Shown in pieces: positions 26,083-34,742 of a stretch of 64,000 bases of DNA. Position 1 is the first letter of the stretch. The number at the start of each line of letters is the position of its first letter. Source of the stretch: Calditrichota bacterium (lineage in GTDB: Bacteria; Calditrichota; Calditrichia; Calditrichales; J004); assembly GCA_013112635.1 (NCBI GenBank), contig JABFGF010000002.1:1-64000 (forward strand), written 5' to 3'. The translations under genes and the position numbers were made by a program. The notes under the pieces are model-generated. The model was given only the letters and a program-made list of their open reading frames with translations. It was not told the DNA's origin and searched no databases.

Positions 26083-27369
26083 TCAGCCCATTATTATCAC
26101 AGTTCCATTGGAGCCATTTTTATTTTTAGGTTTTCTCTTTTTCTTTGACTGATCTGATCCACCTGACTCTCCGGACAGCTGAATTTCATCACCATCTTCC
26201 AGACCATCTTCAACCACAATAAAATCTGAACTGGACTTCCCGGTTGTTATTTCAATGGGATCACCATCAGAATCATTAACCCAGGTTTTTTCATTTTCAA
26301 CTGTAATGGCATCAATCGGAACGGACAACACATCCGGAATTTCATCGATAATAATTTGGGCATTTGCAGACATGCCGGGCTTCATTCTTTCGTCTTCTTC
26401 ATTCAAATAAATCTCAACATCGAAAACATTTTTCTTTGTTTTCCGGTCACGATTTGCAAGCGCTGCGATTTCTTTTACCAGGCCGGTAAAAGTTGTATCC
26501 GGCACGGCATCCAGGGTAATATTTACCTTCTGCTCAACCGCAAGTTTGGCAATATCCACCTCGTTTATTTTAACGCTAACTTTCATTTTGTTGGCACCCG
26601 GGATTTCCATCAAAGCCTGTCCGCGCCAGGGAGACATCCCAACTTTCAGCTTAACCATCCCGCCGCCTTCCCAAAGTTCTTTATAAACTATAAGGCCATC
26701 CGCCGGCGAAACTATTCTCATCTTGCCCATATCATCCTGGGCACGCTTTACTTTTATTTCAGATTGCTCCACTTCCAGCTCTGCTTGTTTTAAAGCTGCT
26801 GCTTGTATTTTAATGGTCGATTGTTTTTTGTCAACCAATTGCTTGTAGCTGATCTCCGCTTTTTTTAGGCTAAATTCAATTTCTTTTCGCTTATTTTCAG
26901 ATTCATAAACAGCATTTTTTGCCCGTAACCTGCTTTGCTCCAAAGAATAAGATTCCAGCTTTATATTACTTACTAAATCTGACATATTACTTTTGTTATT
27001 GGCCATGGTACTTGCAAGGTTGGCCTTAGCTTTTTCAAGATTATTTTGAGCTTCAAGTAATTTTTGCTGGAATTCTGCCGTATCAAACTGGATAAGAAAA
27101 TCGCCTTCTTTAACAATACTTCCTTCCGGTGCCAGCCGTACAATACGCACGTTTCGCCAAATATTGGATGGGGCTTTTACAATGTGAGATTCCAGTGATT
27201 TTAATTCACCGTCAACAGGCAAATCTATTACAAATGGTTTTCTTTCAACTTTAAACAAAAGTGCTTCCGTACTGCTACTCATAGCACTTACTATTACAAT
27301 GAGAACAAGAATCATCAAAATCGAAAGAACTATTTTATTTTTCTTGTAACGGTTAAAAAGTTTTAACAT
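26083..27369 (-). CDS. HlyD/MacA-type efflux adaptor
   Basis: A 428-residue periplasmic adaptor with an N-terminal membrane helix ('IVLSILMILVLIVIVSAM'). It has a lipoyl-like half ('APEGSIVKEGDFLIQFDTA'), a helical hairpin coiled coil (about 105-205), a second lipoyl/beta-barrel part ('IVSPADGLIVYKELWEGGG', 'VEQKVNITLDAVPDTTFTG') and a basic C-terminal tail ('QSKKKRKPKNKNG'). It links the permease to TolC. It is the second adaptor in the operon; the two are related in layout. Confidence 0.9.
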   Translation of the reverse strand: MLKLFNRYKKNKIVLSILMILVLIVIVSAMSSSTEALLFKVERKPFVIDLPVDGELKSLESHIVKAPSNIWRNVRIVRLAPEGSIVKEGDFLIQFDTAEFQQKLLEAQNNLEKAKANLASTMANNKSNMSDLVSNIKLESYSLEQSRLRAKNAVYESENKRKEIEFSLKKAEISYKQLVDKKQSTIKIQAAALKQAELEVEQSEIKVKRAQDDMGKMRIVSPADGLIVYKELWEGGGMVKLKVGMSPWRGQALMEIPGANKMKVSVKINEVDIAKLAVEQKVNITLDAVPDTTFTGLVKEIAALANRDRKTKKNVFDVEIYLNEEDERMKPGMSANAQIIIDEIPDVLSVPIDAITVENEKTWVNDSDGDPIEITTGKSSSDFIVVEDGLEDGDEIQLSGESGGSDQSKKKRKPKNKNGSNGTVIIMG

Positions 27370-27544
27370 TTTTTCTCCACATTTACGGATATCAAAAACT
27401 ATGTGTCTGTTATTCCTGTATGTTTTTACAAGAATCTAAATTTTGTTTTCATCAAAATACAACTAACAGAGGATGGATTCCCGATAATCTCGCCAAAGAG
27501 GGACAGGAATGACAAATGTTGGTTGAATACGATTTATTTACCGG

Positions 27545-28738
27545 CTAAAAGATCGCCCTCAGTTCCATGCCTACAGCAAGGTCTCCTTTTATATATGCCT
27601 TCCCATCACGAAGAGTATGGATTTTTACAGCGACTTCTCCATTGTCTTTCTCTCGTACATAAAACTTCTTGTCCCGCTCTTCAACACACCAGCTCGGTAC
27701 CTCAAACATGTTTTTAGCAGAGTCAATTTCCACAACGGCAACTGCAGATAATCCTGGTTTGAGCCGATAATTTGTTCCTGGTAATAAATGAATTATCATT
27801 TCATAAGTTTTTAAATTATTGGCCCCATCAGCTTTTTCAACAATTTTTGAAATACTGTGGACTTCTCCACTAAACAATGAATCGGGATATGCTTCAATTG
27901 TAATATTTGCCTTTTGTCCTTCCATAACCAAAGGACGGTCAATCTCATTTAATTTTACTTTGACCTGCATTGCATCCAAATCGGGAATTGCCATAATAGG
28001 TGAACGTGGCCAAACAGAATCACCCACTTTAATTTTTTCACCGCCTCCGCTCATTCCTCTTTGTCTCTGATAAATAACCATACCGCCTTTTGGTGCGATA
28101 AGTATCATATCAGCCAGTTTATTTTTTGCACGTGAAATTCTAACTTCGGCCTGACGAATTTCCAGATGTACTAAATCTGCTTTCTTTTGATTGATTATTT
28201 TTGATGAGGCCAGGTTATCTTTCGTTTTTGAAAGATTCAGGATTGTTTTCTCAAGCTCCAGTTGTGCTTCTTTCAACCGGACATCAGACTCAAACTTTGC
28301 CTGTTCGACCCTGCTAAGATTTATTTTATATTGTAAGTTCAGTTGCTGCAGTTGGTTTTCCTTTTCTTTCAAACTCACTGCATTTTGTTCTAAAACTTCC
28401 CAATATTTTTCCTGCTGAATTTCGAGCTGAGCCAGTGCTTCATCCAATTCGGACTGTGCCGTTTCTGTATTAAAGTAAACAACCGTATCTCCTTGATGTA
28501 CAAAACTTCCTTCTTTGGCAAGATGTGCAATTCGATACTCCATATTCCAATCGCTTGGCGAAAGAATAAATGTATTGTTTACAGATTCAAGCTGCCCGGA
28601 TTCTGAAATTGTAATTACAGATGGCTTTTTAACTTTGAAAAGATTTTTTGATGATGTACCTGAATTTCCATCACATCCGGAGAAAATAAAAAAAAGGGTA
28701 AAAATACAAAGAGTAAAAAAAAATCTTTTTATACGCAT
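27545..28738 (-). CDS. HlyD/MacA-type efflux adaptor lipoprotein
   Basis: A 397-residue adaptor with a lipobox signal ('LFFIFSGCDGNSG', Cys about 20) so it is lipid-anchored, unlike its neighbour. 'AKEGSFVHQGDTVVYFNTETA' opens the lipoyl half, a coiled-coil hairpin follows, and 'LIAPKGGMVIYQRQRGM' and 'MEGQKANITIEAYPDSLFSG' lie in the second half. ATG 28738 begins the signal and is preferred to an upstream codon. It heads the adaptor-permease-TolC operon and is separated from the second adaptor by about 175 bases. A tandem duplication that diverged is likely. Confidence 0.85.
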   Translation of the reverse strand: MRIKRFFFTLCIFTLFFIFSGCDGNSGTSSKNLFKVKKPSVITISESGQLESVNNTFILSPSDWNMEYRIAHLAKEGSFVHQGDTVVYFNTETAQSELDEALAQLEIQQEKYWEVLEQNAVSLKEKENQLQQLNLQYKINLSRVEQAKFESDVRLKEAQLELEKTILNLSKTKDNLASSKIINQKKADLVHLEIRQAEVRISRAKNKLADMILIAPKGGMVIYQRQRGMSGGGEKIKVGDSVWPRSPIMAIPDLDAMQVKVKLNEIDRPLVMEGQKANITIEAYPDSLFSGEVHSISKIVEKADGANNLKTYEMIIHLLPGTNYRLKPGLSAVAVVEIDSAKNMFEVPSWCVEERDKKFYVREKDNGEVAVKIHTLRDGKAYIKGDLAVGMELRAIF

Positions 28739-28841
28739 AATGAAGATAACTGTAGGTGAATGGTCGGTTAAATTAGATAAAAAAAGTTTGCTGAACAAAC
28801 CTATCACTCTGTTTTATTCTAAAAGTTCCATTAATGCAGAT

Positions 28842-28988
28842 CTATTTAATAAGAATTAATTTCGTTGAAACTTTTGCCTTTGCAGTAGTAAGTGTTGCAA
28901 AGTAAACACCAATGGAAAAAGTCCTGTTTAATTCAGAAAAATGATAGCGAAAAAAAATGGTTTTTTGTTCATTTTTAAATGCCAACAT
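28842..28988 (-). pseudogene. Remnant of a type IX sorting-domain protein C-terminus
   Basis: On the minus strand a short frame of 48 codons and TAG ends 'SIGVYFATLTTAKAKVSTK' followed by 'LILIK', the final strand pattern of type IX C-terminal sorting domains (compare the ends of the genes at 271 and 57342: 'SSGIYFIHLSGKQQHRIIK', 'SSGVYYLVFESGQFVQSKK'). The preceding residues do not show the 'NYPNPFN' start of such a domain, so only the tail survives. It is best read as the decayed 3' end of a lost or deleted surface-protein gene in the gap between the adaptor and Pit genes. Confidence 0.6.
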
Positions 28989-29046
28989 AAAATTGAATAA
29001 CAAGAAATTGTAACTGTGAATTAATAGGCTGTCAAATTATAAAAAA

Positions 29047-29077
29047 AAAGAGTGATGTTCAAATACCATCACTCTTT
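29047..29077 (-). terminator. Rho-independent terminator for the pit operon
   Basis: AAAGAGTGATG (29047-29057) pairs with CATCACTCTTT (29067-29077) around a nine-base loop, and the minus-strand transcript runs into a U tract from the A run at 29041-29049. It lies 25 bases after the pit stop codon. The T run on the plus side would also allow termination from the other direction. Confidence 0.8.
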
Positions 29078-29101
29078 TTATAAGAAAACTTTTTATATCA
29101 A

Positions 29102-30526
29102 TCATCCAAAAATTGCTTGTAATATATAGTAAAAAATAATTGCCCCAATAGCTCCAACCGGGATAGTTATTATCCATGAGATAAAGATGTTTGTGACAAC
29201 TTTTAGGTTAAGTGCTTTAATACCACGCGCAAACCCTACACCCAAAACACCACCAACCAGCGTATGTGTTGTACTTACAGGGATACCTAGTTTGGAGGCC
29301 AACACGATTGTTATAGCGGCAGCAAATTCTGCAGCAAAACCACGTGATGGTGTAAGCTCAGTAATCTTTTTACCAATTGTCATCATTACACGCCATCCCC
29401 AGGTGGACAATCCAATAACAATCCCAAGACCACCTAATCCAAGAACCCAAATTGGAACAGCTGATTTAGCAGCAAAACTTCCTGTTGAAATAACTGTAAT
29501 TACTGCAGCAAGGGGGCCAACAGCATTTGCAACATCATTAGCGCCATGTGCAAAGGCTACAAATCCGGCGCTTAGTATCTGTAGATAAACAAATATTTTT
29601 TCTACTGTTTTATAATCTGAGCTTTCTGTGCTGGTATCTAGTTTTCTGGACAGATCGTTATGTAATGTGCTAAGATCACCAACAACGTTTGACAACTCAC
29701 TACCTAATTGCCCATCTGATTTTGCCAGCGCTTTTTGTAGATGTACAAGTGCTTTGTCTATTCTTTTGCCCACTGCCGCCGGTTGTTTTACATTAAGTTT
29801 TTCTTTTTGCTCAACATGTTTAATTCTTTTAACCAGAAATGAACTTATTATTGCTGCAACAACACCAACAATAATTGCTACCAAAAAGGCCTCACTAAAA
29901 CCCAGATCAAGTTTCAAATTTTTCAATCCTTTGAATACCATTGCCAGGGTTAATACAAGAAAAACAAAAAAGACAAGATAAGGAGTCATTTTTTTTGCGA
30001 TCCTTACAGGGTCATCGCTATAAAAAATCAGCCTGCGAATAAGCATAAAAATGAGATAACTGATTGTTCCTGAAAGCAGTGGGGAAATAACCCAACTGGC
30101 AGCAATGGAGCCAACTTTAGCCCAATCAGCCGCATGCATACCGCCGTACATAACACCAAATCCTAAAACAGCCCCAACGATTGAGTGCGTTGTGGAAACC
30201 GGCCAGCCAAAATAAGATGCTATTTGAAGCCACACGGCTGCTGCGAGTAAAGCCCCAATCATCCCAAAAACAAGATCAAACTCATTTCCTAAAAAGAGTT
30301 CCGGACTAATAATTCCTTTTCGTATCGTTTCTGAAACATGTGTTCCTACCAAAAAAGCACCGGCAAACTCCAAAACAGCAGCAATAATTACAGCTCTTTT
30401 AACCGTTAAGGCACCCGACCCAACTGACGTACCCATAGCATTTGCCACGTCGTTTGCACCAATACTCCAGGCCATGTAAAACCCAGCTCCCAGCGCTATT
30501 ATCAATAAAATTGTGGTAACTTCCAT
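29102..30526 (-). CDS. pit: Pit-family inorganic phosphate transporter
   Basis: A 474-residue inner membrane symporter of low-affinity phosphate uptake. The two inverted halves each carry the family signature: 'GANDVANAMGTSVGSG' near the N-terminus and 'GANDVANAVGPLAAV' near the middle; 'PVSTTHSIVGAVLGFG' and 'PVSTTHTLVGGVLGVG' are the repeated second motifs. A soluble loop of about 100 residues with coiled-coil character lies between the halves. The start has GAGGAAATA before the ATG. The DUF47 partner lies 40 bases upstream. Confidence 0.9.
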   Translation of the reverse strand: MEVTTILLIIALGAGFYMAWSIGANDVANAMGTSVGSGALTVKRAVIIAAVLEFAGAFLVGTHVSETIRKGIISPELFLGNEFDLVFGMIGALLAAAVWLQIASYFGWPVSTTHSIVGAVLGFGVMYGGMHAADWAKVGSIAASWVISPLLSGTISYLIFMLIRRLIFYSDDPVRIAKKMTPYLVFFVFLVLTLAMVFKGLKNLKLDLGFSEAFLVAIIVGVVAAIISSFLVKRIKHVEQKEKLNVKQPAAVGKRIDKALVHLQKALAKSDGQLGSELSNVVGDLSTLHNDLSRKLDTSTESSDYKTVEKIFVYLQILSAGFVAFAHGANDVANAVGPLAAVITVISTGSFAAKSAVPIWVLGLGGLGIVIGLSTWGWRVMMTIGKKITELTPSRGFAAEFAAAITIVLASKLGIPVSTTHTLVGGVLGVGFARGIKALNLKVVTNIFISWIITIPVGAIGAIIFYYILQAIFG

Positions 30527-30565
30527 TATTTCCTCTAAACCAATTAATAAGATTAGTTGTTAACT

Positions 30566-31240
30566 TTAATTTGTTTCTATCAGGCTGGATATTTTATAAG
30601 CCAGTTTTTCAGATAAATTGGATAATGATGAAACTGTTTGGATGATGTTTATCCAGAGATTAAAGCTGGCATAATCCAATTTGGTTTCCATATTATACAG
30701 TTTCTTTAATATTCCGCGTTGCATAATATCTACTTCATGTTCTAAAAACGCCACATCATTAACCATTTGCTTTACCCTCTTGGCTTCAGCACCGCCGAAT
30801 GATGACTGTAAAAGACGTTCCAATTCATGAATAATTTGATGGACGCTTTCTACTGCTCCGGTATTCTTATCAAGAAAAGCTTTTAATTCTGCTTTAAGGC
30901 CTTTTATTGGCTCAATCTTTTTCAATGTCATTATAACAGCTACATCTTCTGCAGCATCGGCAATTGAATCCTGCAAAGAAAGAATTTGTAAAAGATCGGC
31001 ACGGTTAATTGCTAAAAATAGTCCTCGCGGTAAATTTGAACGAATATCATTCTTTGTTAAATCTGCAGAGTGTTCCAGGTCAGATATTTCATCAGTAAGT
31101 TTTAAAAGGAGTTCGGAATCATTTTTAACAAATGCCTCATACAGGTCATCTAATTTATTCACACATTTTGCCACTTTTTCCATATGGGTTTGTAATGGTG
31201 TGAAAGGTGAACGGGAAAATAAATTTTCCATTAAACTCAT
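30566..31240 (-). CDS. Pit-accessory DUF47 (PhoU-like) protein
   Basis: A 224-residue soluble helical protein of the DUF47 / TIGR00153 family, which resembles PhoU and is nearly always encoded next to pit. 'ISDLEHSADLTKNDIRSNLP' and 'DVAFLEHEVDIMQRGILKKL' carry the E-x-x-x-D-type metal-cluster residues of the two PhoU-like bundles. It likely regulates or couples to the Pit transporter. GGAGGA precedes ATG 31240. It is the first gene of the operon, facing acs. Confidence 0.9.
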   Translation of the reverse strand: MSLMENLFSRSPFTPLQTHMEKVAKCVNKLDDLYEAFVKNDSELLLKLTDEISDLEHSADLTKNDIRSNLPRGLFLAINRADLLQILSLQDSIADAAEDVAVIMTLKKIEPIKGLKAELKAFLDKNTGAVESVHQIIHELERLLQSSFGGAEAKRVKQMVNDVAFLEHEVDIMQRGILKKLYNMETKLDYASFNLWINIIQTVSSLSNLSEKLAYKISSLIETN

Positions 31241-31372
31241 AAAAAATTCCTCCGATTTTTTTTATTCTTGTAACTTCGATCTAAAAAAATTATAATAAGC
31301 ATTTTACAATGACGCAAAACCTAATAAATCGAAAAGCTATCTTCTTATTATTTAAAAACGCAATCATTTAAT

Positions 31373-31400
31373 TTAACACAATCTTAACAAAAATTTAATA
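31373..31400. promoter_or_regulatory. PHO-box-like direct repeats
   Basis: Three hexamers, TTAACA (31373-31378), TTAACA (31384-31389) and TTAATA (31395-31400), lie at exact 11-base spacing. That is the layout of PhoB/PhoP-type binding sites, which have 11-base-spaced repeats with TTAACA-like cores in several phyla. They lie about 47 bases before acs and 133 bases before the DUF47-pit operon. The region is very AT-rich, so chance is possible. Confidence 0.4.
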
Positions 31401-31446
31401 AAAAAAATAAATTACTTGGAACTTTCACACCTTTTGGAGGACTAGA

Positions 31447-33342
31447 ATGGGTTCAAAAATAGAAGGCGATGTTTATTATCCATCCAAAGAAGTTATAAAA
31501 CAGGCCAATGTGCAGGATTATGACAAGATGTATAAACGGTCTATTGAAGATCGTGAAGGCTTTTGGGCAGAACAGGCGGAACAGCTTGAATGGTACAAAA
31601 AATGGGATAAGGTTCTCGATGACAGTAAAAAGCCTTTCTATAAATGGTTCACGGGCGGAAAAACCAACATCATTCAAAACGCTATAGACAGACACCTAAA
31701 AACTTGGCGCAGGAATAAACTGGCCCTTATTTGGGAAGGTGAACCGGGCGATCTTAAAACTTATTCTTATCATGCCTTAAACCGCGAGGTATCAAAGTTT
31801 GGAAATGTTCTCAAAAGCATGGGTGTACAAAAAGGTGATGTGGTTACAATCTACATGCCCCAGGTTCCGGAGTTAGTAATTGCCATGTTAGCATGTGCCA
31901 AGATTGGAGCTGCACATAGTGTGGTTTATGGCGGTTTTAGCGTGGAAGCCCTTGCTGAAAGAATTGAGGATGCTGAGAGCAGGGTTTTAATTACGGCTGA
32001 CGGTGGATATCGTCGCGGTAAACCAACTCGTTTGAAAGACATAGCCGATGCAGCGATTAAACGTTCTCCCAGGATTGAAGTGTGTATTTGTGTAAAACGT
32101 ACCGGTGAAGAATGTTATATGGAAAATGACCGTGATTTCTGGTATCATGATTTAATGGGATTGCCAATTGCCAATGCCAAATTAAAAACCGAACAGACCG
32201 ATGCCGAAGATATGCTTTTTATCCTTTATACTTCCGGTACAACAGGCCGTCCCAAAGGACAGGTTCATACTCACGGCGGCTACAGCGTTTATACCTCAAC
32301 AACACACAAAATGGTATTTGATGTAAAAGATGACGACCGTTGGTGGTGTGCTGCCGACCCTGGTTGGATTACAGGTCATAGCTATATTGTTTATGCACCT
32401 TTGATTAATGGATCCACTGTAATGATGTATGAAGGTGCGCCAAACCATCCATATCCGAGCCGCTGGTGGCAAATGGTTGAAAAATATGGAATCACGATTT
32501 TATATACATCACCAACAGCTATACGTGGCCTAATGAGATTTGGTGATGCATGGCCGGAAAGATATGATATTTCATCATTGAGATTACTTGGTTCGGTAGG
32601 AGAGCCGATCAACCCGGAAGCATGGAAATGGTATCACAAGGTTATTGGAAATGAGAAGTGCCCAATTATGGATACATGGTGGCAAACTGAAACAGGCGGA
32701 TTTATGATTACGCCATTACCAATAACGCCACTCAAACCCGGCTCGGCAACCAAACCATTTTTTGGAAATGAAGTCGCCGTTGTCAGCGATGAAGGTAAAG
32801 AAGTAAAGGCCGGTGAAGAAGGTAAATTGGTTATTAAAAATCCATGGCCGGGAATGGCGCGAACCATTTTGAATGACGAAGAGCGTTATGTAAATACCTA
32901 CTGGAAAAGCTATGAAAAACAGGGCTGGTATGAGGCCGGTGATTCTGCACGTATTGATAAAGATGGTTATGTCTGGGTTATTGGCCGGATTGATGATGTA
33001 ATAAAAGTAAGTGGCTATCGTCTGGGAACAGCAGAAATTGAAAGCGCTCTTGTTAGTCACGCATCTGTTTCTGAAGCGGCGGCAATTGCCCTTCCTCATG
33101 AACTAAAAGGTAACGCAATTCATACTTTTGTAATTTTAAAGGCCGGAGAAGCAGAAAGCAAAGAACTAGCTGCTGATTTGCAAGATCATGTTGCATCGGA
33201 GATGGGCCCAATTGCTAAACCGGAAACAGTGAAATTTGTTGATGCATTACCCAAAACAAGAAGCGGGAAAATAATGCGTCGTGTTTTAAAAGCCAGGGCG
33301 CTGGGTCAGGATGAAGGCGATTTAAGTACTTTGGAAGAATAG
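31447..33342 (+). CDS. acs: Acetyl-CoA synthetase (AMP-forming)
   Basis: A 631-residue cytosolic enzyme that turns acetate, ATP and CoA into acetyl-CoA. Motifs: A3 'YTSGTTGRPKGQVHTHGGY' (about 259-277), 'DTWWQTETGGFMI' (about 411-423), 'YEAGDSARIDKDGYVWVIGR' (about 498-517) and the C-terminal 'LPKTRSGKIMRRVLKA' with the catalytic, usually acetylation-controlled Lys (about 612). Length matches Acs. The start is clear (TTGGAGGACTAG then ATG). A terminator follows. Confidence 0.95.
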   Translation: MGSKIEGDVYYPSKEVIKQANVQDYDKMYKRSIEDREGFWAEQAEQLEWYKKWDKVLDDSKKPFYKWFTGGKTNIIQNAIDRHLKTWRRNKLALIWEGEPGDLKTYSYHALNREVSKFGNVLKSMGVQKGDVVTIYMPQVPELVIAMLACAKIGAAHSVVYGGFSVEALAERIEDAESRVLITADGGYRRGKPTRLKDIADAAIKRSPRIEVCICVKRTGEECYMENDRDFWYHDLMGLPIANAKLKTEQTDAEDMLFILYTSGTTGRPKGQVHTHGGYSVYTSTTHKMVFDVKDDDRWWCAADPGWITGHSYIVYAPLINGSTVMMYEGAPNHPYPSRWWQMVEKYGITILYTSPTAIRGLMRFGDAWPERYDISSLRLLGSVGEPINPEAWKWYHKVIGNEKCPIMDTWWQTETGGFMITPLPITPLKPGSATKPFFGNEVAVVSDEGKEVKAGEEGKLVIKNPWPGMARTILNDEERYVNTYWKSYEKQGWYEAGDSARIDKDGYVWVIGRIDDVIKVSGYRLGTAEIESALVSHASVSEAAAIALPHELKGNAIHTFVILKAGEAESKELAADLQDHVASEMGPIAKPETVKFVDALPKTRSGKIMRRVLKARALGQDEGDLSTLEE

Positions 33343-33360
33343 TCGAAACATCATAAAATA

Positions 33361-33395
33361 AAAAGGCTCTGGTTTTCAACTGACCAGAGCCTTTT
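33361..33395. terminator. Rho-independent terminator after acs
   Basis: AAAAGGCTCTGG (33361-33372) pairs with CCAGAGCCTTTT (33384-33395) around an 11-base loop, followed by a T run. The A run upstream also permits use from the opposite strand, so it may serve the convergent lipoprotein gene at 33435 as well. Confidence 0.9.
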
Positions 33396-33434
33396 TATAT
33401 TGATAATTCTAAAACACAGATAGTGTTATCTTTT

Positions 33435-33893
33435 TTAATAACAATCACAATCATCATCATGTTCTTCAGAGTCAGCATCCCAATAGTTCAAACTAATATC
33501 AAATGAATCATAGTCCGTGATGGACAAAGTTTGTTTTGAGGATGTCCCGTATCCCGATGGTAAAAGCGCCGCATAGTAAATACTAAAGCTTTCCACCTCA
33601 TAACCTTTGTTATAAATTGAAACATTGCCCTTTACCTCAGCTGCACCATCATCCCCAACATTTTCAACAGTGGAATTAAGGACATATTTATAAACAGGAA
33701 CAGTCGCCTCCCAGTGAGTCCCATTATAAAATCCTTGAACTGCGTCCGGTGGTAAACTATCACACAAAATAACCTGATACTCTCCTGTGTTTAAGCGTTG
33801 AATATTTTGTGAAGTAATTATAACATCCGGTTCCTGGATACACCCGGTAAAAAAAATAACTGCTAAAATTGAAAGTTGTAATCCTAATTTCAT
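33435..33893 (-). CDS. Small lipoprotein, unknown function
   Basis: A 152-residue protein with lipobox 'AVIFFTGCIQEP', so an envelope lipoprotein. The mature part appears to hold one beta-rich domain ('GNVSIYNKGYEVESFSIYYA') resembling FxLYD-type modules, and ends in a Cys/Asp/His-rich tail 'EEHDDDCDCY' that might bind a metal. Start has AAGGA upstream. No neighbour on the same strand is tightly linked. Confidence 0.6.
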   Translation of the reverse strand: MKLGLQLSILAVIFFTGCIQEPDVIITSQNIQRLNTGEYQVILCDSLPPDAVQGFYNGTHWEATVPVYKYVLNSTVENVGDDGAAEVKGNVSIYNKGYEVESFSIYYAALLPSGYGTSSKQTLSITDYDSFDISLNYWDADSEEHDDDCDCY

Positions 33894-34084
33894 CTCATTT
33901 TCCTTATTTAGTTAAATCTATAAACAAGGAAATCAATTATCATGCCGCTTTTAAAAGGTGCGTTTTCAATGATAAAATTGGATTTTATTTAATTTCTGTA
34001 AACGGAATTATCTATTTATGTTAACATGATTTACAAATAGTGAAAAAGTTTAGTGTTATTGAGTTGTACTCATTTTTAAAATTT

Positions 34085-34609
34085 TTAATCTCCTGAGTGT
34101 ATTTTCCTGTTGGAATACTTCTGAGCTAAGTTTGAGTCACTAATAATTTCATTTAAAATATCAACTTTTTCATTATGTGTTTTTTGTACAAAACTATAAA
34201 ACTCATCCTGTCCTAGTCCTGACCCAATAGCCCCACCAAAAAGACCGCCTAATAAAGAGCCAAATAAAAGACCTGTAACCTTCTCCATGGCATTTCCCAC
34301 GTCAGTAAACAAACCGTTTCCTTTATTATTCCCACTAATACTTGCCCCAAGTATTGCCCCGCTTGTTACACCGATTAAAATTCCAGTACCTGTGTATGAT
34401 TCCCGCTCTCGCCTAAGTGTTGCAATTGAATCCACTGGAATTTTATAAATCTTATCAAATACTTTTACTTGCAAAGAGTCTTTTACCAATGTATCTAAAA
34501 CAACTTTGGAATACGGCTGATTTGAATAAGTTAATATATCCCAGGTTTTTGCCTGCCCATGGATATTGCCAAATATCAAGAATGGGACAAAAAATAATAA
34601 AATGCGCAT
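34085..34609 (-). CDS. Exported glycine-zipper protein
   Basis: A 174-residue protein with signal peptide 'MRILLFFVPFLIFGNIHGQ'. The middle holds a mature domain ('TWDILTYSNQPYSKVVLDTL') and then glycine-zipper-like segments 'GTGILIGVTSGAILGASISG' and 'GLLFGSLLGGLFGGAIGSGLG' (about 74-145), typical of proteins that insert in or pass through the outer membrane. ATG 34609 has GAGGG upstream. Function unknown. Confidence 0.65.
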   Translation of the reverse strand: MRILLFFVPFLIFGNIHGQAKTWDILTYSNQPYSKVVLDTLVKDSLQVKVFDKIYKIPVDSIATLRRERESYTGTGILIGVTSGAILGASISGNNKGNGLFTDVGNAMEKVTGLLFGSLLGGLFGGAIGSGLGQDEFYSFVQKTHNEKVDILNEIISDSNLAQKYSNRKIHSGD

Positions 34610-34742
34610 ATTAAACCCTCTTTCTAAAAAATTGTTTAGTAAAAATATTATTTTAGTCAAAAGGATTGTCAAACTGATGCAATTAGTTTGTCAATTTTAT
34701 GTAAGAAAGAAGTTTATTCAAAAGGGAAGGTAAAAATAGCTG

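Noticed and set aside
28515-28859. A plus-strand frame near the second adaptor
   Set aside because: It overlaps the signal peptide of the minus-strand adaptor and has no domain pattern.
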